Source: Desulfurivibrionaceae bacterium (lineage in GTDB: Bacteria; Desulfobacterota; Desulfobulbia; Desulfobulbales; VMSU01). From it: a DNA stretch of 64,000 nt. Below, one piece after another: positions 8,800-17,315 of this stretch. The stretch is from the NCBI GenBank assembly GCA_030145275.1, contig JAQYVV010000010.1, forward strand, positions 1 to 64,000, written 5' to 3'. Each line of letters begins with the position of its first letter. Position 1 is the stretch's first letter. Position numbers and translations under genes: made by a program. Under the pieces are notes generated by a model. The model saw nothing but the letters and a program-made list of their open reading frames with translations. It searched no databases and was not told the DNA's origin.

Positions 8800-11454
8800 A
8801 TGTTATTTCAATGTAAATGCGGATTCTCCACCAAGGTCCCCAAAAAACACCAGGGAAAGACTGCGCTCTGCCCTAAATGCCGAGCAGCTGTGACGGTTAA
8901 CGGAGAACAAGCCGTCAAACTCAAGCATGCCGCAGGCGGGGGTAGACAGCCTTCTTTCCTCTGTCCGAAATGTGGCTTGCATAAAACGGTGCCAGAAAAG
9001 TTTTTAGGCAAATCAGGCAACTGTCCCAAATGCAAGGCCCGTGTAACTATTTCTTGCCCCCCCCTGCCCATACAAAACAACTTACTTGAAAAAAGCCCCC
9101 TCCTGAAACGGGCTAATGCCTGGTTTAACAACCGGGTCAACATGAAGGCTTTAAGCAGTAAAAAACTTTTCATTAGCATTGGTGCCGCATGTCTTACTTT
9201 TTCTTTGGGCGCATTTTTATTCAATTTTGACTACACAAAAAACATTTTTGCAACCGACCTCTCCAAAGAGATAAAATCTGCTTTTACAAAGCAGCCTTCA
9301 GCGGTCTCTGACAATAAAATAATTTCCAGACAGGCCCAAGCAGAAAAGCTTCTTAATTCCAGCCGTGACCTGAGCAACCTGGATTTAAGCAGTTTGGATC
9401 TATCCAGAAAAGACTTGCGCGGCGTTATTTTCAGGGAGGCAATTCTTGCTGGCGCCAATATGCATAAATCAGATTTACGGCAAGCAGACTTATCCGGCGC
9501 AGATCTAAGCCATGTCAACTTGAGCTATGCAGATCTTAGCAAGGCTAAATTAGAAGGGGCTAAATTGGTGCAAGCCAATCTCCAGCACACAGATTTAAGC
9601 GGTGCTGACCTCAGTGGCGCAAATGTATCGGAAGCCGATTTAAGCAAAGTGAAACTTGCTAAGGCTATTTTAAAAAAAGCAGATTTTGGCAAGGCTATCT
9701 TAGCCGAATCTGATTTAAGCGGTGCAAAGGCTCAATTTGCTAATTTCCAGGGCGCAAATTTAGAGCTGTCTAAATTGCACGGAACCGATTTCTTCCGGGT
9801 CAATTTGAGCCAGGCAAGTCTGAAAAATGCAAATATGACCAAAGCAAATTTTACTGCCGCCAGTTTTATTGGAGCCGATCTTTCCGAGGCAATTATTTCC
9901 GAAGCCAACCTGGCCAAAGCAGACCTGACCAGGGCCAAGCTGAATCATGCTGACCTGAGCGAAGCTAAGATCATTGGCGCTAATTTAAACGAAGCAGATC
10001 TTTCCGAAGCAGATTTAAGCGGCGTTAACTTATCAGGCAGCACTTTAGTACACGCCTACCTGCACAGCACAAATCTCCGTCAAGTAAGAGCAAAATATTG
10101 CGATTTTCAGAAAGCAAACCTGACCAGAGCTGATTTAACGGCTGCCGTATTAACCGGCTCATATTTTGACGAAGCTAATCTTACAGATGCAGTTTTGCTC
10201 AACGCTGATCTGGACAAGACAAGAATGACCAAAGCCAATCTGACCGGTGCCAACCTGAAAAATGTGCAGTTGAGATCCGGGGCAACTTTCAGACATGCCA
10301 ATCTGACCGACTGCGTACTAGAGCAGGCAAATCTGCTCCAAGCCGACTTTAGCAAAGCAAATTTGACCGGCGCCAGTCTGAAACAGGCAAATCTAGCCAA
10401 AGCACGATTTAACTATGCTAATTTAAATGGGGCAGATCTAAGCAAGGCCGATTTATCCTATGCTGATTTCAGCAATAGCGATTTAATAGGTGCCAAGCTC
10501 AGCGATATTCATATCTCCTCCTCTAAAAATTTTAATATAGAAAATCTCAAAATTTCACTTTTGCAGGATGCAAAGCTTACCCATCTAAATTTACGAAATG
10601 CTAATTTGAAAAATTCAAAATTGACCAATGCTGAATTGATCAATACCGACCTGACCAATGCCGATTTGACCAATGCCGACTTGAGCAATGCTCATATCGA
10701 GGGCTCAGATCTGAGTTGGACAAATTTGACCAATACAGATCTGTCCGGCGCCACCTTAAAGAAAACCAACCTAAGTGACGCCAATATTGCCAGGGCAAAT
10801 TTTGCTAAAGCAAATGTCGAAGAGCTCAAAGTCTTTAATTTAAAAAATGTTAATAAGGCAAAGAATTTGCCTGCGGGTCTGATTAACCTCTTATTTGCTG
10901 TCAATGCCACAGGCAAACAATCTTCTCCAAAAAATACTAAAGCCGCTAGCGACACACCTCTTGCCAAATTGCCGGCAGCAGAAAAGAACGTCAAAATCTG
11001 GGGAGTAGCAATTGAAGCTTATGGTATGGTACAGGAACCTTATAAAACAAGGCCCAACCTGAGTGAGGCGTTTAAGGGCTTAAGTGGTTTAGATGTCAAT
11101 TTCCTGAAGTATAAGATTTTCGGCGACAATCATAATGGAGTGCCAGGTAGTCATGGCATAACTATTGGAGCGCTGTTCTCGGTAAACTTTATCCCGGGAA
11201 ATCTCGAACTGCCCATTAAGATTAAATGGGTCGCACCGGACAATACCGTGGTCAGCTCAACAACCAATACGATAAAATACGAGGAGCATCAGGTAACGAC
11301 TTACACTTTCCCTGAGGAGAACAAACCGTTGTTGGGACAGTGGGTGGTAGAATTTTTCTATGGTAAAGACAAAATAGGCGAACATCACCTGACAATTCTT
11401 GACCCGGAACGCTATGAAGCCAAAATGAGACTTGAGGAAAAGGTGATTTTATAG
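8800..11454 (+). CDS. Giant pentapeptide-repeat protein with two zinc ribbons
   Basis: 884 residues. Two N-terminal zinc-ribbon modules (C5, C7, C24, C27, then CPKC...CPKC near residues 52-80) precede a single hydrophobic segment at about 120-145 (LFISIGAACLTFSLGAFLF). Residues about 185-670 are nearly continuous A(D/N)LxX pentapeptides (ADLSGADLS, ANLTGANL), predicting a very long right-handed quadrilateral beta-helix. A separate C-terminal domain (about 715-884, containing WGVAIEAYG and WVAPDNTVV) may correspond to DUF3859-like domains; that is a recollection, not checked. Orientation would put the solenoid outside the cytoplasm if the zinc ribbons are inside. A terminator follows. Function is unknown. 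Confidence 0.88.
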   Translation: MLFQCKCGFSTKVPKKHQGKTALCPKCRAAVTVNGEQAVKLKHAAGGGRQPSFLCPKCGLHKTVPEKFLGKSGNCPKCKARVTISCPPLPIQNNLLEKSPLLKRANAWFNNRVNMKALSSKKLFISIGAACLTFSLGAFLFNFDYTKNIFATDLSKEIKSAFTKQPSAVSDNKIISRQAQAEKLLNSSRDLSNLDLSSLDLSRKDLRGVIFREAILAGANMHKSDLRQADLSGADLSHVNLSYADLSKAKLEGAKLVQANLQHTDLSGADLSGANVSEADLSKVKLAKAILKKADFGKAILAESDLSGAKAQFANFQGANLELSKLHGTDFFRVNLSQASLKNANMTKANFTAASFIGADLSEAIISEANLAKADLTRAKLNHADLSEAKIIGANLNEADLSEADLSGVNLSGSTLVHAYLHSTNLRQVRAKYCDFQKANLTRADLTAAVLTGSYFDEANLTDAVLLNADLDKTRMTKANLTGANLKNVQLRSGATFRHANLTDCVLEQANLLQADFSKANLTGASLKQANLAKARFNYANLNGADLSKADLSYADFSNSDLIGAKLSDIHISSSKNFNIENLKISLLQDAKLTHLNLRNANLKNSKLTNAELINTDLTNADLTNADLSNAHIEGSDLSWTNLTNTDLSGATLKKTNLSDANIARANFAKANVEELKVFNLKNVNKAKNLPAGLINLLFAVNATGKQSSPKNTKAASDTPLAKLPAAEKNVKIWGVAIEAYGMVQEPYKTRPNLSEAFKGLSGLDVNFLKYKIFGDNHNGVPGSHGITIGALFSVNFIPGNLELPIKIKWVAPDNTVVSSTTNTIKYEEHQVTTYTFPEENKPLLGQWVVEFFYGKDKIGEHHLTILDPERYEAKMRLEEKVIL

Positions 11455-11458
11455 CAAT

Positions 11459-11498
11459 AAAAAAGCTCCCCGGATAAATCATCCAAGGAGCTTTTTAT
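11459..11498. terminator. Strong terminator between the pentapeptide and actin-like genes
   Basis: AAAAAGCTCC pairs with GGAGCTTTTT around a 17-base loop, and T-runs occur on both sides. It lies 5 bases after the pentapeptide gene stop and between convergent genes, so it probably works in both directions. Confidence 0.85.
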
Positions 11499-11562
11499 CT
11501 TTTTTTATTGAGCAAAATCGATGCAAAAGATGATCGACCGGCACGTCTAAGTCAAGAAACTT

Positions 11563-12648
11563 TTACAGATCTTCCGCAAGAGCCATAACCAGGGCTCCTT
11601 TGGCTGTAGTATTTAATGGATTTTCGGCAATCCGCACTTCAGAAATTGCAACAGGTAGCGGCACTTGTTCAAGTATCCCCGCAAACAACTCGGCAAACCC
11701 TTTGGGCAGAACACTACCACCACTTAACACCATTGGAATAGGTTTGGCAATCTTTGGCACCTTGTCTGTGGCAAGCAGTACCTCCTGTAGTTGCTTAAGC
11801 AAGGTAAAGATCAGGTCTTCATAGTAGATATACATGGCGTTCTGAACCCGATCTTTAGTAGCTTTTCTCAGGTCTAAATCATTTTCCTTAATCACCTTGA
11901 TAGTGGTGGCTGGCTCTGCCACGGACGTACCTACCATCGCATCAATATAATCGCCCCCTTTCTGCACACTGAAGGTGATCACCGGCACCGATAGATATGC
12001 CAGGCATACATTACACATCCCCCCCCCCATACTTATACCAATACCGGTAAAGTTATCATTGGAGAGCTCGGACATCACCGTTGCCAACCCCTCATTAATC
12101 GAAATAGGTTTATAGCCGAGACTAGAAAGGTACATTTTCACCACGGATTCATGGTAAAGTACAGATTTTGGGCCTTCCAGTGGTTCGCCGGGGATACTGA
12201 AACAAACCGTCTCGCCACCCTGATTGTCATTTTTGATCAGCGTATCGATTATGGCGTGCAGAACATTGATACCTTCGTCCTCTTTGGCGGAGAGAAGGCC
12301 CCTCTCCATAGTTCGGCGTGTATTGGTGTTGAACATATAGGCAAAATTTTCAGCCGAATATCCGAGGATATAAAACTGCTCCTTTTTTTCAAAAAACGTT
12401 ACTTCGTTTTCCACCAGAATTTTTTTTGTGAACTTGGAGGCCGGAATAGTGAAAAAGGCATTGAGCTGCTTGACAGTATGGACATTTTTCCCCTTGTTCT
12501 GGGACAAAACAATATGGGTAGTACCAATATCCAGGCCAACAGGGCCTTTCGGAAGTTCGGCATCTTCGCCAATCTCCTTCTCTCTGGAAACTACCGGCTT
12601 CTTGGTTGCTTTAATGGCCGTATCAATTTTATCTAATTCACGGGTCAT
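11563..12648 (-). CDS. Actin-like ATPase (MreB/MamK/Hsp70 superfamily)
   Basis: About 361 residues from ATG 12648, which has GGGAG eight bases upstream; an upstream TTG at 12696 would add 16 residues but is less well placed. The actin-fold nucleotide motifs are present: GLDIGTTHIVLS (phosphate 1), GIGISMGGGMCNVCLA (phosphate 2) and VLSGGSVLPKGFAELF (adenosine). It is not a housekeeping MreB or DnaK by sequence and belongs to the assorted bacterial actin homologues. Whether it polymerises cannot be told. It sits alone on its strand, between the terminator at 11459 and an AT-rich 458-base region. Confidence 0.8.
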   Translation of the reverse strand: MTRELDKIDTAIKATKKPVVSREKEIGEDAELPKGPVGLDIGTTHIVLSQNKGKNVHTVKQLNAFFTIPASKFTKKILVENEVTFFEKKEQFYILGYSAENFAYMFNTNTRRTMERGLLSAKEDEGINVLHAIIDTLIKNDNQGGETVCFSIPGEPLEGPKSVLYHESVVKMYLSSLGYKPISINEGLATVMSELSNDNFTGIGISMGGGMCNVCLAYLSVPVITFSVQKGGDYIDAMVGTSVAEPATTIKVIKENDLDLRKATKDRVQNAMYIYYEDLIFTLLKQLQEVLLATDKVPKIAKPIPMVLSGGSVLPKGFAELFAGILEQVPLPVAISEVRIAENPLNTTAKGALVMALAEDL

Positions 12649-13106
12649 TCGTTTTCTCCCTTTTTCTTGATTTATCTTATGTTGTGTCCCGGACAAAAAA
12701 TCCCGATTTTGGCTTAAACCGCAACTTTATTGATCAATTATGGTTACCTTGGCTAAGTATAATTTTTAGGGGTATAAACTCCTAATACTCAGTTTTTTTT
12801 GCCACTTCTAATTTCGATGTTAGCGCTTATCTGGATAATGATGCAGGCATCGAGCAAAAAGGCAATTATTCAAGGTGGCCTTATGACTATATCGTTACTA
12901 TATAAAAAAACATTAAAAATAATTAGATAACTAACCTACATTTTATAGTTTTTTTGAAGAAAACTTTAATAACTCCATATGTCTAAAGTTTTCCTTTTTG
13001 TTTTCCTTTTAACCGCTAAGAATGTAAAGTTGTTTTCAAGATATATAGTAATAGCAGACTATCATAAACAGTGAAAACAAATTTTTTATTTCGGGTATAG
13101 ACTGAA
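12649..13106. other. AT-rich intergenic region between divergent genes
   Basis: 458 bases without a convincing gene. It must hold the promoters for the actin-like gene (minus) and the zinc-knuckle membrane protein (plus). The clearest structure is a 10-bp inverted repeat, GAAAACTTTA and TAAAGTTTTC, at about 12957-12996, followed by a T-rich stretch. No conserved promoter boxes could be assigned with confidence. Confidence 0.4.
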
Positions 13107-15185
13107 ATGACCGCAAAAAACGATATATTAGTTGCCATCAAACTGCTTGCCCCACAAAGTGAAGAGCTTGATGACAGTAGCGGACAGGATCTGGCCAGCG
13201 CCATAAAAGATTGCCTGCAACAGACAGGGGATCAAGAAAACAATGTTGAAGGTCTATTGCTTTTCAGTTTTAAAAAGCTTAACGCCGCTTATTTCTCCGT
13301 TTTTAATTGTTTGAAACAAATCAAAAAAGAGTTTGACGGTAATTTTTCGCAAAACAAACTCCCTGTCCAAATTATCTTTCACTATCCCAGCAATGATGGC
13401 GCAGTTTCTGAGGATATTTGCACTCCTAATTCAACCATATGGAACACACTTGCAGATGATGTACTGTATGTGACGGATTCTCTTAAAACTAATTGGTTCG
13501 AACTCCCGGGCAACATTGATCTGCCAGCCCACCTTTTTGAAAGAAAGGATAATAATTTATTTCAAGTCAGGTTTTTTTCAAAAGAAAATCCTAAGGAAAA
13601 ACAATACTTCCCCCACAGAGATTTAACAGTACAGGGCAAGATGCAGGAATGTTTCTATTGCGGCATAAAAAGCCACTCTCCGGCCCAATGTCCGGGTAAA
13701 CTATTATCACCAGAATTGCAGGGAATTAGTGATATCGGCTATTTGAGTATCACAGATATCGGCAAATATTATCAGCAAGTATTTTCCGAACTGAGGAAAT
13801 ATACCGATATTTTTGAAGCAGGTGTGTCGTATTCAGAAATTCGAAAAAACCCTGCTCTTCTCATTTTTGTAACTTTTTTTGACCTATTGAAGATATATCA
13901 GCCTAGATTCCTTTGGAACCTGGCATTCAGCGAATCGCAGGTGTGGGAAGATTCCCTTGGAACCTTCCCAGGTAAACAGGACAACCGGAATCTGGCAATC
14001 GGCTTCGATTGTCTGCGGGTTGGCCAATATCAACAGGCCAGCGCTATGTTTGACAAAGAGTTCAAACGTCCGTTTGGGAAATATTTTTATGCGACTGTTG
14101 GCCAAGCGTTTATTGCTCTGGAAACAGGATGTGTAAATGATATGAGACCGGGTCTCAGAAAAGCCGAGTTACTTGCCAATAACCAAAAAGAGAAAGTCTA
14201 TATTGCTCTGCTTTCGGCCAGGGTACACGCCTTGAGCAAGAATTGGGAACATGCAAGTAAGGTGCTGTCAAAACTACTAGGTACCGTTTATAAATGCGTT
14301 GACGCTAAATATGCTCGAATACAGATGGAAGTTAACTGCGGGGCAACAGAAAGGACGCTCAAACAGCTCCGCGATATTATTCAAGAGCATGAAGAATACT
14401 TTATAATGGTATTGCTGGATCCTATGTTATTGCCTGCCCAGGATTTAGTGGAGGAAATGCTAGCCGCCATCTTCCGGGAAAAGGAGCAGGAAGCGCAAGA
14501 AGAACTGCTTGAAGTGCGGAAGACCTGTGATCACCTCATGACCTGGGCCGATACGGAGGACAAAGAGGTTATGATAAATTTACAGGCATTGGAGGAGCTT
14601 GAAAATAAATTCAAGCGCAATAGTTTTTTTGGCTCCCTGGATGTAGCAGAAAGATGTAATGGCGTGAACTACGGCTTCAAGCAAATTCAGAAAAGGCAGC
14701 TCAACAAAATAACTAGAGACATTAAAGCACTGACCGCAAGATACAATCAATCCGTATCGTACTGGGAAGGGTACTCTTATCAGTCTTTGTTTCAGACGTT
14801 TAGTGAGCAATTAAAAGGTTTAAAAAGAAAAATTGCCTATGTCCGCTCATTGCTGGAAAGCAACAAGGGTACAGCATTACGAGAGGCTATTGATGTACTG
14901 GCAACCACTAGAAATGATTTTGATAAACTTGATAAGACCAAACGAAAAATGTCTCGGGCCGAAATGGTGGTAGAAGGGATATTGATGTTTGGCAAAAATC
15001 TTTTAATTCTTGAAATCCTCTTTATTGCTACAGGCCTTTCCCTGCTTGTCATATCAAGTATTGTTGAACCTGAGATTTTTGCAGATGGCCTGATTAGTAA
15101 CTTAATCATGATCTCTACCGTGATTGCAGCCCCTGCCATAGCGTTTGTTACATCCTTAGTAAAAGTGATAAACAAATATTTATAA
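13107..15185 (+). CDS. Large helical membrane protein with a CCHC zinc knuckle
   Basis: 692 residues, no family recognised. An N-terminal alpha/beta region (about 1-175) is followed by a retroviral-type zinc knuckle, C182-x2-C185-x4-H190-x4-C195. Residues about 290-470 look like degenerate helical (TPR-like) repeats (GFDCLRVGQYQQASAMFDKEF, ALLSARVHALSKNWEHASKVL). A long charged coiled-coil region follows (about 470-640), and two hydrophobic helices close the protein (LLILEILFIATGLSLLVISS and LIMISTVIAAPAIAFVTS), making it a C-terminally anchored membrane protein. It is followed in the same direction by the CNB/pseudo-receiver gene 147 bases on. Confidence 0.75.
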   Translation: MTAKNDILVAIKLLAPQSEELDDSSGQDLASAIKDCLQQTGDQENNVEGLLLFSFKKLNAAYFSVFNCLKQIKKEFDGNFSQNKLPVQIIFHYPSNDGAVSEDICTPNSTIWNTLADDVLYVTDSLKTNWFELPGNIDLPAHLFERKDNNLFQVRFFSKENPKEKQYFPHRDLTVQGKMQECFYCGIKSHSPAQCPGKLLSPELQGISDIGYLSITDIGKYYQQVFSELRKYTDIFEAGVSYSEIRKNPALLIFVTFFDLLKIYQPRFLWNLAFSESQVWEDSLGTFPGKQDNRNLAIGFDCLRVGQYQQASAMFDKEFKRPFGKYFYATVGQAFIALETGCVNDMRPGLRKAELLANNQKEKVYIALLSARVHALSKNWEHASKVLSKLLGTVYKCVDAKYARIQMEVNCGATERTLKQLRDIIQEHEEYFIMVLLDPMLLPAQDLVEEMLAAIFREKEQEAQEELLEVRKTCDHLMTWADTEDKEVMINLQALEELENKFKRNSFFGSLDVAERCNGVNYGFKQIQKRQLNKITRDIKALTARYNQSVSYWEGYSYQSLFQTFSEQLKGLKRKIAYVRSLLESNKGTALREAIDVLATTRNDFDKLDKTKRKMSRAEMVVEGILMFGKNLLILEILFIATGLSLLVISSIVEPEIFADGLISNLIMISTVIAAPAIAFVTSLVKVINKYL

Positions 15186-15332
15186 AAGCACAAATATCAC
15201 ACAGTTTTACAATATGATGATCCTCTTTATTACAAAGTATGGTATTCTAAAAAATTACTTCAAGTAAACACCAACCATACTAACGTTTTTAATAAGCTCC
15301 AATTGTGAGCATTGATAATCTAAACTTTACAG

Positions 15333-16262
15333 ATGAAAGAAATTCCTTTTAGCAGAGACAGTAAGAAAACGTTAAAGCTTTTTCGAAAAATAAATAAGTT
15401 CAAGGACCTATCTGACAAGGAGCTTGTAAACTTTGTTAAATATGGCAAATTATGTGAATACAACCCCGACGAGCTAATAATCAAAGAAGGAGACTATGAT
15501 TGCTGGGTCCATTTCTTGATAAACGGTTCTCTGAATGTTTTAAAAGGAGATCATAAGGTCAGTTCACTATGTAGATGTGGTGACGTATTTGGCGAGATGG
15601 GAGTTATAGATGGATCACAAAGGTCGGCATCAATAGTTGCTAATTCTAAAGTTTGGCTTTTAAGTTTTGATGCTTCTGTTATTGAGGATAAGCTCAAATC
15701 AGGCCATACAAATTTTTGTTATATAATATATAGAATTTTTGCCGAAGTCCTAGCCGTACGTCTAAGACACACAACCGAAGAGAATATTAAACTGCGGAAT
15801 GAACCGGAAAGGTTACAAAATGAACTAAAGATATTGAAAAGCAGCATCAGCAAAAAGAAACCAGCACGAAATTATTCACATAGTATCGATATCAAGGATG
15901 AGAAAATTCTTATTGTAGATAGTGTTGAAAGTACCCGTAAAATTATAAGATCTATCTTGAAGGATTTGGGATTCAAAGCAATTTATGAGGCTTATGACGG
16001 ATTCCATGCCCTAAATATCTTAGAGGATGACAATATCGACCTGATAATCTCTGAATGGGATTTAGCAAAACTATCAGGCCTCGACTTGCTTAAAAAAGTC
16101 CGTAGTAACCCGCTAAAAAAAGAGACAGCTTTTTTAATGATGCTGCATGAGTCGGATAAAAAATTGATTGATCTTGCCGTCAATGCCAAGGTAAGCCAGT
16201 GTATCATGAAACCTTATTCGGGCAACACCGTTTTAGAAAAAATTGAAGCAGTTCTTGGATAG
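15333..16262 (+). CDS. Cyclic-nucleotide-binding domain fused to a degenerate receiver
   Basis: 309 residues. Residues about 15-140 are a CNB/Crp-type sensor domain (IIKEGDYDCWVHFLINGSLNVL, GDVFGEMGVIDGSQRSASIVA). A short linker coil leads to a CheY-like receiver at about 190-309. In the receiver the phospho-accepting Asp is replaced by Glu (E241 in DLIISEWDL), the acidic pair is DS (D196-S197), and only the Lys of MKPYS (K293) is kept, so it is unlikely to be phosphorylated and may mimic a constantly active state. There is no DNA-binding or enzyme output domain. It probably acts by protein contacts, perhaps with products of the neighbouring genes. Confidence 0.82.
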   Translation: MKEIPFSRDSKKTLKLFRKINKFKDLSDKELVNFVKYGKLCEYNPDELIIKEGDYDCWVHFLINGSLNVLKGDHKVSSLCRCGDVFGEMGVIDGSQRSASIVANSKVWLLSFDASVIEDKLKSGHTNFCYIIYRIFAEVLAVRLRHTTEENIKLRNEPERLQNELKILKSSISKKKPARNYSHSIDIKDEKILIVDSVESTRKIIRSILKDLGFKAIYEAYDGFHALNILEDDNIDLIISEWDLAKLSGLDLLKKVRSNPLKKETAFLMMLHESDKKLIDLAVNAKVSQCIMKPYSGNTVLEKIEAVLG

Positions 16263-16455
16263 AAAATTGTCAGAAAACCAATTATTTCCAATTCTGACGC
16301 TAACGTGCTACTGAAAAACTACTCCCCTCTCCTTCGCCTATTCCTTGGTTTGCTGGATTAGGGTCTTCTACCACGTCATACACCATGTACGACGCCATCA
16401 ATAGTAACTCCCTAGCTTAATTCACACGATATCGAGGATATTATTATATCCTTTC

Positions 16456-17148
16456 TCAAGGTTGTGCTTGAAGAGCTTGTAGCACATATGGATATACAGT
16501 TTCGACAATGATTTTATGTCCCTCCTCATTGGGATGAATTGTGTCGGCCTGGTTCAGAGCAGGTTCGCCAGCCACTTGGCTTAGGAAAAAAGGAATAAGG
16601 ATACACTCCTGTTCACGGGCTATAGACGGGTAGATATCAGCAAACTTTTCGGTGTAGTCTGCGCCGAGGTTCTGGACGATCTGCATGCCGGCTAGTATCA
16701 CTGTAACATTGCCCTCCTGCAGCATTTGCACGGCCTTGCCGAGATTCTCCCGCACAACGACAGGAGGAATGCCTCGGAGCCCGTCATTGGCACCTGTTTC
16801 CAGAATAACTATTTCGGGTTTCTGGGCCAGTATCCATTTAGTTCTTGATAGGATGCCGCTACTTGTCTCGCCGCTTATTCCTGCATTGATCACCTGCCAG
16901 TGATGCCCGTTATTCTGGAGTTTTTTTTCGATCATAGCCGGCCAGGCTTCCTCTTCCATTACTCCCAGTCCTGCGGTCAGGCTGTCGCCAACAGCAATAA
17001 TGGTTCCGTTGTATCTGGGAGCAGCACTCTTCTCTACTTTTGATTGTCTCTCCTGTTGATCACAACTAAACAGTAAAAGAGTACACAATAGCCAGGAGAT
17101 GATCGCGATAGAGTGGTGGACCAAGTTTTTTTTAGTAATTATTTGCAT
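16456..17148 (-). CDS. tesA: GDSL lysophospholipase/arylesterase, TesA-like lipoprotein
   Basis: 230-residue SGNH hydrolase acting on thioesters or lysophospholipids in the periplasm or membrane. The four blocks are visible: GDSLTAG (nucleophile Ser), INAGISGETS (Gly), GANDGLRG (Asn) and DTIHPNEEGH (Asp/His). The N terminus has a hydrophobic segment ending LLLFSC, a plausible lipobox, so it may be lipid-anchored. In E. coli tesA lies next to ybbA-ybbP; the same grouping is seen here with genes 17316-19829 and 20021-20695, although a repeat element separates tesA from ybbP. Confidence 0.88.
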   Translation of the reverse strand: MQIITKKNLVHHSIAIISWLLCTLLLFSCDQQERQSKVEKSAAPRYNGTIIAVGDSLTAGLGVMEEEAWPAMIEKKLQNNGHHWQVINAGISGETSSGILSRTKWILAQKPEIVILETGANDGLRGIPPVVVRENLGKAVQMLQEGNVTVILAGMQIVQNLGADYTEKFADIYPSIAREQECILIPFFLSQVAGEPALNQADTIHPNEEGHKIIVETVYPYVLQALQAQP

Positions 17149-17156
17149 TGTTTAAT

Positions 17157-17312
17157 CTTAAAGATTCGGCTTGATGAAAATTGTTGATAAAACAACCGAC
17201 ATGTAAATGTTTGGATAGTGCCCCAGATTTGGACGATCAGGCCTGCGAGCAATATTGAGTCATATGCGAGTAGGCCTGATCGTCCAAATCTGGGGTGTTA
17301 GCCGAATATTTA
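17157..17312. repeat. Palindromic element, family D copy 1
   Basis: About 156 bp. The core is a long imperfect palindrome with arms reading GCCCCAGATTTGGACGATCA and its complement around 17219-17296. A near-identical copy lies inverted at 27025-27180, including the non-palindromic flank beginning AAAGATTCGGCTTGAT. It begins 3 bases downstream of the permease stop codon at 17316-17318 (minus strand). Confidence 0.9.
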
Positions 17313-17315
17313 CGT

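Noticed and set aside
12649-12696. TTG start adding 16 residues to the actin-like ATPase
   Set aside because: ATG 12648 has a better-spaced GGGAG, and the added residues (MSGTQHKINQEKGRKR) have no support.
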